This document shows positions 8,984 to 19,424 of a stretch of 64,000 nucleotides of DNA, piece by piece (positions within the stretch are counted from its first letter, which is position 1; every line of letters begins with the position of its first letter). Source of the stretch: Oxytricha trifallax (Eukaryota > Ciliophora > Spirotrichea > Sporadotrichida > Oxytrichidae); the NCBI GenBank assembly GCA_000711775.1, contig ARYC01000640.1, forward strand, positions 62,001-126,000. The letters run 5' to 3'. Both the position numbers and the translations under genes were made by a program. The notes beneath the pieces are model-generated. The model was not told the origin of the DNA, did not search any database, and saw nothing but the letters and a program-made list of their open reading frames with translations.

Positions 8984-10394
8984 TCACCTCTTTATGGTTT
9001 TCTTTTGTATTATCTCATTATGAATTGATCTCTCCTCATCTCTAATTGTACTTAATTTTTCGTGAAGCATCGTTGGTTAGACATGATTTGCAGCAAACAA
9101 ATCACCATATTTGACATCCTTTATTATATCATAGAGCTCTTTGGGGGGAAGTTTCCTGCCTCAACATTTAAATTTTATTATTCCTTAACTTTAAATAAAT
9201 AATATTTCTAATATAATTTCAAGGTTCATTTTATCGATAATGTCATTATATTTTGTAAATTATGATGTATTAATTATTTTAATTTATAATATAAATCATT
9301 TACATAAAATATTAGAAATTTCTATCGTGAAAAAATACTTGATGTTATAATATAAATCATTATAACATAATTGAGATAAAGATTTTTAGAAATTTATAAG
9401 GATTTAATATTTTTATGTATGGGTCGGGAGACTCTGACTGAGAAAGAAGCTTATCCCCCATCTTTATACAAATAACTTTTCGGGGGTAAGAAACTTCTCC
9501 CTGCCTATCTTTTTTATTCTTCTACTTTTCCATTTGAGTTCTTAAGACAAATTTTCTATCTTACTACTTTTATATATTTTCAAGCTTTGAAGTTTATTTT
9601 CCTTAACCTTTATAGGGATTGTTGAGACTTGTAAAACACCTATCAATAAAATGAGAAACTTCTGATTTATTAATCAACTCATTATAATAAATTTAGAAAG
9701 GGATGTTTCAATTTGCCTAAATTTACTTTTATAATCCCATTCATTATCAATTGCAGAGTAATCATTCAATTTGTTTAATTTTGACTGACAACAAGAGCGT
9801 TTGAAATTGTCTTTATTATTTACACTTCGATAGGCATTTAGTAAATTAATACCTCGGTTCTGTGCTTTAATATATTTTTCATAATCTATTCGATAAGATT
9901 TGGGCAGTTTATTTTCCAAAAGCTTAGATCCCTAAAGAAAAGGGTGCTATCTCTCAATAGACATTATTTTCAATAATATAATATTTATTGCTTATGTTGT
10001 GCTTGTAAATCCTGTTTTCAATAATAATTGATATCTTGATGTAAATAGCATCATTTTGTCTCTCTTTCTATGGACTCTAATGCTCTTATTGGTTTATTTA
10101 TATTTTCATTGTTAATTTATTTATATTTATTTCACTAAATTACATTATTCAGGAGAGATCAGGTGTGATTGAAGATATTATTGACTTTCTTGATTAGGAT
10201 TTGACATAATACAAAAGTCATAAATTGTATAATCTTCCTTTAAAATAAAAATTAAAATGGGAAATATTTTTAAATGAATTTTACATTTATTTATTAATCA
10301 ACTCATTCTTTTCCTCAAGGGAAGTAGTAATAATATTATTTTCTGAACAGCTTTATTGCTTGACTAAACATGTTTTACAGATCTGTCTTGATGT
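8984..10394 (-). CDS. Scrambled gene of unknown function (segments ordered 2-1-3-4)
   Basis: Four coding segments on the minus strand join through pointers into one 233-residue frame. Segment 1 is 9964-9702 (start MSIERQHPFLQ). Segment 2 is 10394-10289, reached by pointer ACATC (9702-9706 and 10390-10394). Segment 3 is 9683-9462, reached by the 19-bp pointer AATGAGTTGATTAATAAAT (9665-9683 and 10289-10307). Segment 4 is 9124-8984, reached by pointer ATAAAG (9462-9467 and 9119-9124), ending QKKTIKR and TGA. All joins keep frame. On the chromosome segment 1 sits between segments 2 and 3, so the gene is non-linear. The protein is basic, with a Cys-containing stretch (QICKTCLVKQQSC) and many Lys and Gln; I recognise no domain. 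The join of segments 3 and 4 is the least certain. Confidence 0.68.
9119..9467. other. IES between segments 3 and 4, holding a G-run MITE end
   Basis: Pointers ATAAAG/CTTTAT at 9119-9124 and 9462-9467 enclose AT-rich DNA. At 9143 stands GGGGGGAAGTTTCCTGCC, the terminal motif of the MITE family seen complete at 21031 and 32731. Only one end is visible here. Confidence 0.6.
9684..10288. other. Spacer removed between segments 2 and 3; contains segment 1
   Basis: The 19-bp pointer pair (9665-9683, 10289-10307) encloses about 600 bp. Most of it right of 9968 is AT-rich without coding character, but 9702-9964 is the first coding segment of the same gene. An MDS lying inside a spacer is the hallmark of a scrambled hypotrich gene. 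Confidence 0.65.
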
Positions 10395-11016
10395 AATATA
10401 TGAAACAATTTTAAAAAGCAATTGGATTAAAAATCATAATAAAAAAATAGTTGTAATTCATTAAAAAATTGAATTTTAATTTTTAAATTGAAAAAAAGTT
10501 AAATATTTAAATTAAATATTAGTTAAAATATTGATTTAAAAAAAAATAAAATGAAAAAAGCAATCTATTAATAAACTAAACTAACAATGATAAAAAGACA
10601 ATTATTTATTGTAAATATCGAAAACTATATTTTCATGTAAATTTGGGATGAAACATAGAAAACAGTAATTACTAACAGTAAGTTAGTTATTGTTACTAGG
10701 TATACTGTTTTAATTTTTTTTTAAAAGTATGAAAAAGAAATTAAATTTTATAAATAAATATTTATCATATTTATTCTGTGAACTTTTAAAATATATAATT
10801 ATACTTTCTTTAATTTAAACCTATTGTTTAAAATTTAATTTTGGTATAAAAATCTTCTTTTGTTATTTTCTAAAATTGATTAATTCAACTTAATACTTAA
10901 ACTCTAAAGCAGACTTAATTAGAGTTCTGCCCAATATTTAATATTTATATAATTTATAGTAGAAAATTATTGTAAACTATTTAAATTTTCTATCCTTCCT
11001 CACATAAAATAACTTT
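10395..11016. other. AT-rich DNA, no gene seen
   Basis: Very AT-rich with homopolymer runs. I find no protein-like frame on either strand, and no clear repeat. Confidence 0.5.
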
Positions 11017-11334
11017 GGGGGGGAAGTTTCCTGCACTTTTTTTTATTTTATGTAAAATTTAATAAATTTTATATAATTCTTAAAAATAAAAATTTTTTAT
11101 GACTCATTAATATTAAGAGGATATTAATACATCATCTAAGAAATTCAAAAAATTATAGTCTAACATTATACTGGTATGGATAGAACATTATAGGTTAAAT
11201 TAAAATTTCAATAACAATTGAATACAATGCTTGGAATTACTGTGATAACAGAGAGGACAATTTAATGGTTAATAGACAGAAATCAACAAATATCATATGA
11301 AATATTCCAGATGTAACAATCTAAAGGGAGATTA
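11017..11334 (+). repeat. Left part of a G-run MITE, interrupted by the 6.4-kb transposon
   Basis: Starts GGGGGGGAAGTTTCCTGCAC and follows the 32731-33205 MITE along its left two thirds (shared stretches include ATAGTTTAACATTATA-like, GGTATGG and ACAATAACAAT). The match ends at 11332-11334, where the C4A4 end of the next transposon begins. I could not find the missing right part after 17750. Confidence 0.65.
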
Positions 11335-11351
11335 AACCCCAAAACCCCAAA

Positions 11352-12873
11352 GTTAAATAGGCAGTATAAATTGGGAGTTAGATTTTTAATATACAATGTC
11401 ATCAATTTAAAATCAGGAGAATATATTTAAAAATATTAAGAAATAAAATAATTAAATCATTTATTTATAAGCTTCTGAGGTCCTGGTCTTAAATTTTGCT
11501 ATTTCTTTCTATTGCTAATTTTTGAATCTAAGTTCTCTTGTAATTTATATAAAAAATGATTTAGAATATTGCTGAACATTATTAATTCTTTGGGTTCATG
11601 TGAAAGTATTGTTTAATTATTTATATCTAGAACTTTCTTGTTATGTTTTGAATTTTTGCATTTTATCATCATCAAGAATTTCTCACAACTTTCAGACATT
11701 CTTGTTATTTGTAGTTGATATTTTTAATAGTTCAATAGTACTATATGACAGATAGTTATGCTATATATTATATAATTAAAATAGTTTATGGCTTTTTAAA
11801 TTTAAATTTTAGAAATTACCAACTAGAAATTCTTTCTTAGATAACTTACATTACAAGATTTGTATTTGCCCTATATATTAGAAACTATATAATAATTTTA
11901 TGACTGGCAATATATGCTATATAATATAAATTCAACAACAAAATCAGATAATATATAATTATAAAGGGTAATATTATATACTTAAAGCTAACTAACTAAC
12001 TTAGTATTTTTGCTAAAATTGTCTTATATATTTATGTTGTACCAATATAACAAAAATCATATTTAAAGTGTGAATTCTTTTATTGAAAGTAATAAAAAAC
12101 TCTAGTAAGGAAAGATAATACAAATATTAATTAACCTAATTTACTAGTTTTTTTAATTTAATCTAAAAATTTTTTATTAATTTATCAGATCAAAGCATTT
12201 AAAGATTTATTGTGAAACAAAAAAGTTTAAATTTTAATTAAATTGATATAATTTTATTTCTTAAATTCTATACTCAGAAATACTTAATATAATTTATATA
12301 TCCGTCAATTTAATTTCAAAAATATGTGAAAACTCTGAACTTCACATAATAGAGAGAAGTTAAAATAATTATACTATAAGTTATTTTTAATTTGATCATT
12401 TTTATATCTACCATCTAAATATAATATAAATATTTTATTCTTAAGAACCGCACAGCCGTGCGGTTTGTATATAAAAGTAAATGAACAATTAAATTTTAAA
12501 TATATCTGAAAATCAAGGTTAGAAAGAACATTTCTTTAAATAATTTACATATAAACCGCACAGCTGTGCGGTTTTAAGGATATAAAAAGTTAAAAAACAT
12601 TGTTTTACCTTATACCATTTAAAAGATCAATGATGTTAATCAATAATTGTTAAATGTATAATTCAGACTTACTTTATTTATTTTATATTCTCTATCTTAA
12701 ATGTGACATGTTGCATGACCCTAAACTAAAATCGTTTAATTTTAATTTAATTGTTTTATGATAAAATTAATTTGTTCCCATTTGATTTTGTTTGTATTTG
12801 AATTAAGTCCTAATTCTTACAAGCAACTTATTTATTCTTGCATTTATTCAAGAAAGTTTTACTTTTAGGATAG
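11352..12873. other. Non-coding left arm of the 6.4-kb transposon
   Basis: 1.5 kb of AT-rich DNA between the left end and the transposase stop. Apart from the palindrome pair at 12446-12575 I see no gene or repeat. Confidence 0.5.
12446..12575. repeat. Pair of GC-rich palindromes in inverted arrangement
   Basis: AACCGCACAGCCGTGCGGTT (12446-12465) and AACCGCACAGCTGTGCGGTT (12555-12574) are each nearly perfect palindromes, flanked by TTAAG and CTTAA in mirror order. They stand out in very AT-rich DNA downstream of the transposase stop. They could be a terminator-like or protein-binding structure, or a tiny foldback insertion. Confidence 0.6.
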
Positions 12874-14446
12874 TCAAATTTTCTTAAGATTCAATGCTTT
12901 AAGGGCATTTTTTAAAGTTGCTTGAAAGCATTAATAAGCCCAAGAAAAGTCAAACTTTGACATTTCAAGCCCTAGTTATTTTAAATACTCCATTTGATCC
13001 TCCTTATGAGCCCTATATTTGATATTTCTTTTAATGTAAGAAAAGCATTTCTCAATAGGTGCAAGATCGAATTAGTAGGGCCCTAAATAAACAATAGGAA
13101 CTTGCAAAAGTCTAAATTTTCTAGTGACATACAAGCTTCTATGATAAGTTGCGTTGTCTAATAGAAAAATAGTATTTATCCTCCAGTTCGGCCTTTGAAA
13201 GTCAAGTTGCTAGATGAGATTGAGAAAATAATTGTAAAATGTTTCGCTGTTGGTTCTCCCAATATTTAATTAAAAGTAAAATGAGTTATCACTTCCAACA
13301 GCTGCTATAATATTTATACCGTACATCCTAACCAATCTATCAGAGTAGTTTCTTTCATTTTTCTTGCTCCAACTTTTGTATTAGTAAGATTGCTGTTAAA
13401 CACAACTCTCATCAATGTTGATAATTATTTTGTTTGAAGCTAGTTCCTCAATATAAAATTTAGCTGCTATCTGCCTTTAGAGCAGACAATCATAAGAGTT
13501 GGTTCTCGAATCAATCTAGTAAACCTTTTTGAAAGTTAATCCTAGTTACTTTTTAACAATACTTTTCAATTTTGAACAAGACAATCATTAATTAAGCTTC
13601 TCTTCAATTATATTTTAGAGTTATGCAATTGACCTTATTTATTATCCAGAGGCGTTTAACTGATTTACAATAGTCTATATACAGGAAGTTAAACCTAAGT
13701 CTTTTATTTGAGAATTGTTTCTGGGAACCTAATCGCAATTTCCTTTTGTTTTTAAAATTTTTTCCAGTTTATATCAGCTCATATTAAGCCTTTGAGTTAA
13801 GTACGATTTTTTGCACCCACTTTTGCTATAAAGAATTTAAGCTTTTTACTATTCTTCTAACTAGTTACTATCATAAGAACGTTCTTGATTTTTAAGCTTG
13901 GTTTTCTAAAAGTTAATTGTCAAGTTTAGTATATTAGGCAAATTTACTTACATGTTGAATTTAATTTTTTAAGTAAGCTTCAAAATTATAGAGATTTGCT
14001 TCAATGTATGGAATCTATTATAGTTTATTAAGATGTTGATTTTATGTTAGAATCTACTATTCCTAGAAGCATAAAGTATCAACTTAATCTTTCAAATTCT
14101 AAATTTCTTATATTGATAGAATCCCCAGAGTACTTTCATCACATTTATTCATATTCACCACTCTTCTTGGATCTAAGAATGTAGTTAAATACTGTTGACC
14201 ATCAATTTACTTAATGCAAGACTCTTCAAGTTTTTAAATAGAACTTCTAGAAACAGTATAAATCGTAACTTAGTTTGGGGATGTTAGTTAATTGTGAATA
14301 AGCTGAGTCGATTAAGATAAGGGTTTAGTATCTTCTTCTGTAATTTATTCAGAGACTTAAGATAAAGAGCTGGCATCTTCTTGTCCATCACTGCTATCTT
14401 GGCTAGATTACTTATCAAAATAGTATCTTAAATCATTTTACTTCAT
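12874..14446 (-). pseudogene. DD34E transposase of the 6.4-kb element
   Basis: Exon 1 is 13952-14446 (MKQNDLRYYFDKQSS), followed by a 46-nt GT-AG intron at 13906-13951 and exon 2 at 12874-13905. Together they give 508 codons. A Gln-rich N-terminal region is followed by a bipartite helix-turn-helix (CKKSYLTQRLNMS; QIKDLGLTSCIQTIVNQLN). The catalytic core then shows IIINIDESCV, FLLDNATYHRS and YQFDLAPIEKCFSYIKRN. The second Asp and the Glu are 34 residues apart, as in Tc1/IS630 (DDE_3). One TGA (13774-13776) interrupts the DNA-binding part; the frame continues unchanged after it, and Trp would fit that place. Similarity to the TBE transposase is limited to the shared superfamily motifs. Confidence 0.8.
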
Positions 14447-14649
14447 TAAAATATTCTTTTTATTTTCCCTATATTTTAAAAGAGTTATATAATTTTATTT
14501 TAAAGTTTTTCTTTTATAAGGTTTTCATTATTAGCTAAAAAGGCTTACATTTTTTCTTAAAATATAAAACTTTTTATAATTAAATTACTAATTAATATAT
14601 TTAGCCTTGATAGAAGTCCTGATTTCAAAAAAAACCCCAATAATTAAAA

Positions 14650-15482
14650 ATGGAATTAAGCAATCAACTTCAGCACATTCATGTCAATTAAGTTCGGGAA
14701 AAGATAGGAAATAAAAAGGAGCTGTATGACTTTTTATGCCAGGAGTGTGGAGCTTATCTACCCAAAGTCAATTGCACTAATATCTATTTTTCAGGAGTAT
14801 ATTGACAGGTGAGAAAGAGGTAAAACTTTTTCTTATTTAAATTTTTAGTACTTGAAAAGGTGTGATGTTGTCGTTGCAGCTGTCCCTTAGATTGAGGGGC
14901 TAACAGGGGACGATTTTCTAGAGTATGCACTTCAAAAGCCCAGTTTGCTTAAATATCTTCCCGATCAAGCAGACTGGCTCCACCTCGATAAGAAGTGGAT
15001 AACCGATGTCCTACTGTCCCTAGACACCTAAGGTATAAACGAAATGATCCTGAAAGCTAAATAAGACAGAAGATAACGACTCGATTAATCTTAGAACTCA
15101 TTAGTTCATATGAAGCCCGAGTTCATTTCTGCATTGAATGGCTCACTTAACTATAGTGGTAAGTTTAAAATGCCAACATATTTTTGTAGTGCACAAAGGG
15201 AGATCAGCCTACTTGATAAAGCAAAGTACAAAAAGAAAATCGAGATAGCCTACTCAAGAAGAGGAAAAGTTGCAAGAGGCAAATAGCCATCCCTCAAAGA
15301 GAAAGTTTATGGACTAAAACAAAAGGGTAAGAGATGAAATGGGCATGATGAAAAACTAAATAGACGACTTGCTCAACTATAAATCCCTTGTATTGCAACT
15401 TCATGAGCAGGGAGTTATCGATGGTGAAGGCAAGGTTCAAGGTATGGACCCTACTTAATAGAATACAAACTTTATGATCTGA
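14650..15482 (+). pseudogene. Second gene of the 6.4-kb element, unknown function
   Basis: Starts MELSNQLQHIHVNQVREKI. A Cys pair occurs in FLCQECGAYLPKVNC. A 40-nt GT-AG intron is likely at 14809-14848, preceded by an in-frame TGA (14803-14805) where Trp could stand. The frame then runs YLKRCDVVVAAVPQIEGL through an acidic and basic middle to the Lys/Arg-rich LLDKAKYKKKIEIAYSRRGK. A one-base shift near 15320 leads into the last part (MKNQIDDLLNYKSLVLQLHE), which is amphipathic and ends at TGA 15480-15482. About 260 residues in all. I recognise no family. It runs divergently from the transposase, starting about 200 bp from its start. Confidence 0.6.
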
Positions 15483-16235
15483 AAGTTTTAATTCTTTATA
15501 ATTTCATTAATAATCCTTAATTAAACCATTAATAATTCTAAACATACGATTATAAAAGCTTCATTCTAAACATAAAAGTCTAATACCAATAAAATATTGA
15601 TTTCAATTTGTTAGTCTCTTGTATGATGTGCTTAGTGTTATTCAGGTTTAATTATGTTGATGGTATCTTTGAATAAATTCTGTCATTGTTAAAAGGCTAA
15701 AAAGTAGATAAATTAATAGTGAGAAAAAACTTAGGGTTAGATAAAAACTTTTCTTTATAAGAGTTTGTAATACTTTGTAACATTTTTTAGAAATCTGTTT
15801 TTTCCTATTTTTAAGGCAATGCTTTATAATATACGTTTCCATTGTTCAAGAACTGTTCGATTCTTTATATATAAAAACTCAAGTTTCTGTTAGGCTTTAC
15901 ACTTTACTATTACAAACTAATGTTTTATTTTGTATTCAATTTTATGTAATACTTTGTAAGACATTGTAAGTATTTCAAAATTAAATATAAGACTTTGTAA
16001 GACTTTGTAAGTTTTTGTCATAATTTATAAAAATTTAGTGCTTTAAGTCCAAATATGAAAAAAATTGGGTAAAAAAATTAATTGATAAAAATGATACTAT
16101 AATTAAAAATAGTACATTGATCTAAAAATCAATTAGCCTTCCTTAAATAAACTGTACCTAAATTAAAAGTTTCCTCTTTTAGTATAGTACTTTAGTATAT
16201 AAGCATGAAGCTCTCAAGTTTATATAAGAATTAAA
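15483..16235. repeat. Spacer with repeated ACTTTGTAAG motif
   Basis: AT-rich spacer between two genes of the element. The motif (AG)ACTTTGTAAG and close variants recur near 15766, 15949, 15961, 15992 and 16001, some copies being 12 bp apart in tandem. They could be binding sites for an element protein or plain local duplication. No gene seen. Confidence 0.5.
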
Positions 16236-17556
16236 ATGAGCAAATAATAAAGTTCATAAAAGTTAAAGAAAGATCAAGCAAGCAAGTCTTCAGAAATGAA
16301 TTACCAATCTCCTAAATAAATCAAGGAGACTCCCAAAGGTTGACAATATTGAGATATAGAAGTGGAAGAAAACAAAGCTAAAATACTATAATATATTAAA
16401 AAGCAAGGTATTTTGGGGAACAAGTCTTATAAAGATGTGAGAATTGAATTATTTAAAAAGTTTGGGGATGAAACAATAGAGTAGCACAAAAATTGGCTTA
16501 TCTAAACTTTAAATGTTAGAAAGAGTGAAGCCAAATCTAATACGCAGTCATTAACAAATTCCCAAAATAAGCTAAAAACTAATTAATTAAAAGAGCTGAA
16601 AATAAGGCAGGAATTAAATTCAGAATAGAGTGAAGAAAATAGTAATGAAGAATCTCTAATCAACAAAATAAAAAGCCCTAATACTGTTTAATTTGAACTT
16701 GAATCATTAAACTCATCACTTAATAAGACAGAAACCGAAGAAAGCGAGACCTACTCTGATGCTTCGTATCTTAATGAAGAGAAAGTTTAATAAATTATTT
16801 CTGATTATTTGAAATAATTTGCAAATAACTAAATGAAAAATATGTATGATGAACTTTTGAGATAAATTCCGGATGTCCTTGAAGGCAAAGTTTACTAAAA
16901 TTTGGACAATCAAATTAATTAAGTTATTGACAATGTTGATACTCTTTAGTAATAGTACACGAGCTTGAACTTTTCTGAAATTAAAAAAATTATAGATGAA
17001 GGTAAAAAGTAAATTCAAGTTGAATTTCAAAGCTTTTTTTAAGATACAAAAAAGTAGTCCCCAACGTTAGGTGTAGCATCGCAATAAGCGCTTGCAAATC
17101 ATGTAAGAAATTTCACTGAATAAACCAAAAATTAAAAGACACAATTGAAAAAGTCTCCAATAACTTAATTTAATTATAAGAACGATACCAAGAATTTGTC
17201 CCTGTGATAACATAACAATTCTAGCTAAGGATGCTCAAATCAATGAAATTCTAAAAAATCCGAAAATTTTAACTGAGCAAGCTAACAAAACCATTACAGA
17301 ATTCAAAAAGTTAATAAATGAAAATTTATAAGGATTAAGCATGAACATTAAGCAGCTAGATTAAAAAATATAAAAAATCGAGAAAGAAGATAAAAAAATA
17401 AAAATAGGATCAGACGCCTAAAATTAGTAACAATAATTAAACTAAAATAAAAACTCAGCAAGTGATATCAATGCATAGCAAGCAAAGTAATAATTGAGTC
17501 AACAGCATTAATTAGCGTAGACTATATCTAGATTAACAAAGGTGATGAATCTGTGA
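16236..17556 (+). pseudogene. Third gene of the 6.4-kb element: acidic/coiled-coil protein
   Basis: Starts MSKQQSSQKLKKDQASKSS. Two in-frame TGAs (16341-16343, 16350-16352) lie early, in a place where Trp would fit. The frame then runs on for about 290 codons: a compact block (KILQYIKKQGILGNKSYKDV...HKNWLIQTLNVRK) that could be DNA-binding, a Ser/Glu-rich acidic middle, and a long Gln/Asn/Lys-rich part with heptad-like spacing suggesting coiled coil. A one-base shift near 17200 leads into another 110 codons of the same character, ending at TGA 17554-17556. No family recognised. It may be a structural or DNA-binding partner of the transposase; that is inference. Confidence 0.55.
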
Positions 17557-17751
17557 GATTCATTTTATTAGAGAACAAACCCCATTTATTTGATAAAAAT
17601 TCCTAAAAAATATATGAAATTTAGGACTTTAAATACTTATGACTTATTCATTTAACTTATAACTTAGCTACTTACTTTAATTTACTTACTTCTTTGATCA
17701 TTAAATATTGTTCGGAAATATTCTCATGGGGTTTTGGGGTTTTGGGGTTTA

Positions 17752-17945
17752 CCTAATTTTTGAGATTTTATATTAATTCTAAATAATTATTTTTTTTAAA
17801 TAATTTATTTATATGAAATATATTCAAATATTTATTTGCTAGATATTGAAGGTAATTATAATAGCTTAAATAATAACTTTAGTAGAAAGATTTAAAACAA
17901 AAAATAATTTACTTCGTATTTAATTATATTTCTAACACAAAGAAA
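17752..17945. other. AT-rich DNA after the 6.4-kb transposon
   Basis: No gene seen, and no recognisable remainder of the MITE that the transposon seems to interrupt. Confidence 0.45.
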
Positions 17946-18480
17946 CATATTTGGCGCAACGCATTAGGGACCAGTCGGAGGGGTTCGATCTGTCAGCTGC
18001 CACACTCCTCGAGTGGGATTGGACACAAGGATTTTCCTGCATAGATGAGTTTACCTGGCTTGAGTTCAGCTTTCTAGGTAATAGGGAACAGGATTAAGGT
18101 ACGCTTTGCCTTAAAAAATGAGAAGACGAAAACCATTGAAGCCAACGATAAGGATTTTTCTCAAACATCGGTTAGGTTGCTAAAGCTACCACAGCGAAAG
18201 AACAGGGATTATGTTTCCCAGTAGCGGTGGAACCGGTAAGCGTTTTTCTTCACTCCCTGTTATTCTAGTCGAATTCTACGAGCTCTATTGTTCAGATTAT
18301 GCTGGCAACATCTTGATTTTAGGAGGAGACTGGGTGATAGCGGAAGTGGTTTATTCGGAGTATTTTACTTCATGACTGCCACATCACGGAGTTGCCAAGT
18401 CAACTCATTCAGACACGTCTACGTCACAACTAAGATTGATGGTTTGATTTTAGTATTAAACAGTGATATGTAAAATTTAT
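17946..18480 (+). pseudogene. GC-richer decayed coding island, possibly trypsin-like protease
   Basis: This 530-bp island has far higher GC than its surroundings. From 18288 one frame reads FRLCWQHLDFRRRLGDSGSG followed by LFGVFYF...SCQVNSFRHVYVTTKIDGLI. That resembles the end of trypsin-like proteases: a Cys about 12 residues before GDSGG, then a Cys, then N.P.VYT.V...I. Other frames upstream are open for 60-90 codons (LLEWDWTQGF...; MFPSSGGTGKRF...) but no single frame spans the island, and His/Asp catalytic blocks were not found. It is either a broken gene or several germline segments whose joins I cannot see. The protease reading rests on short motifs and is tentative. Confidence 0.3.
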
Positions 18481-18829
18481 TTGATTTTAATCATAAAAGT
18501 ACAACAAATTAAAATATTGATATATTGATCATAAATTATTTGATTATATATAATTTATAGGAATTTTTAATATTATTAATAAAAACACTTCAAATTTTAA
18601 ATGAAATGATGCTCTAAAATAACCAAAATTCCATAAAAAGTCTATACTAAATGTTAAGCTTCTTCTTCACACTATATGTTCAAATTATCTATTATTATCA
18701 GTGATGATAAACTTCTCCACATTATTATAAATAATTAATAGTCATCAAAATGAATTGACTAGGTTAATAGCCCAATTATAATACAAGATTAAATCAGGGA
18801 TTTAAAATAAAAAAATGATCTTCATTATT
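18481..18829. other. AT-rich DNA, no gene seen
   Basis: No protein-like frame or repeat noticed. It ends at the target duplication of the next foldback element. Confidence 0.45.
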
Positions 18830-18837
18830 AAAAAATG

Positions 18838-19416
18838 GGCTATGGGATCAAACACGTCCCCCCCATAATGTATATTTTTCTTTTTTTAGTCTGATAGAGT
18901 TTTTAACGCTGAGTAATAGTAGCTAATAAACTACGAGTGTGCGATCAATAGTTTTCAAGATATGACCCCATATAAGTCACATTTTATATAAAATTATAGT
19001 AAAAATTATTTTAGAAATTTCCAATTTTTCATAAAAATCTAATTTTTCCTTAAAATATGATATTTATAAGATTTAATGAAAATAATATCATAATAAATTA
19101 TTTTGACTATTTTTGTTATAAAATTAAAGTGCAATATTTTATTATGATATTATTTTTATAAATTCTTTAAATTTTCATTAAATCTTATAAATATCATATT
19201 TTAAGGAAAAATTAGATTTTTATGAAAAATTGGAAATTTCTAAAATAATTTTTACTATAATTTTATATAAAATGTGACTTATATGGGGTCATATCTTGAA
19301 AACTATTGATCGCACACTCGTAGTTTATTAGCTACTATTACTCAGCGTTAAAAACTCTATCAGACTAAAAAAAGAAAAATATACATTATGGGGGGGACGT
19401 GTTTGATCCCATAGCC
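18838..19416. mobile_element. Foldback element with 8-bp target duplication
   Basis: 579 bp made of two near-identical inverted arms of about 270 bp around a short centre (near 19110). The ends read GGCTATGGGATCAAACACGT and the inverse. AAAAAATG flanks both sides (18830-18837, 19417-19424). There is no ORF, so it is a non-autonomous, nearly perfect palindrome. Confidence 0.85.
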
Positions 19417-19424
19417 AAAAAATG

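Larger units (their letters stand above)
11335..17749. mobile_element. 6.4-kb telomere-ended Tc1/IS630-type transposon with three genes
   Basis: The left end reads AACCCCAAAACCCCAAAG and the right end is its inverse (GGGGTTTTGGGGTTTTGGGGTT). The dinucleotide TA flanks both sides (11333-11334 and 17750-17751), the duplication typical of Tc1/mariner elements. The terminal repeat is only about 17 bp and consists almost wholly of telomere-like repeat. Inside are a DD34E transposase (-, 12874-14446), a gene of about 260 residues (+, 14650-15482) and a coiled-coil gene of about 430 residues (+, 16236-17556). The transposase differs clearly from that of TBE, so this is a separate family with TBE-like ends. 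Each gene carries at least one in-frame TGA or frame break. Confidence 0.72.

Noticed and set aside
11334-11351. C4A4 tract as a true telomere or chromosome end
   Set aside because: It is internal, is matched by an inverted G4T4 tract at 17728-17750, and both are flanked by TA, which fits a transposon end better.
17946-18010. tRNA-like boxes (GGCGCAACGC and GGTTCGATCT) suggesting a SINE head or tRNA
   Set aside because: The B-box match is imperfect, no cloverleaf can be drawn, and there is no tail or target duplication.
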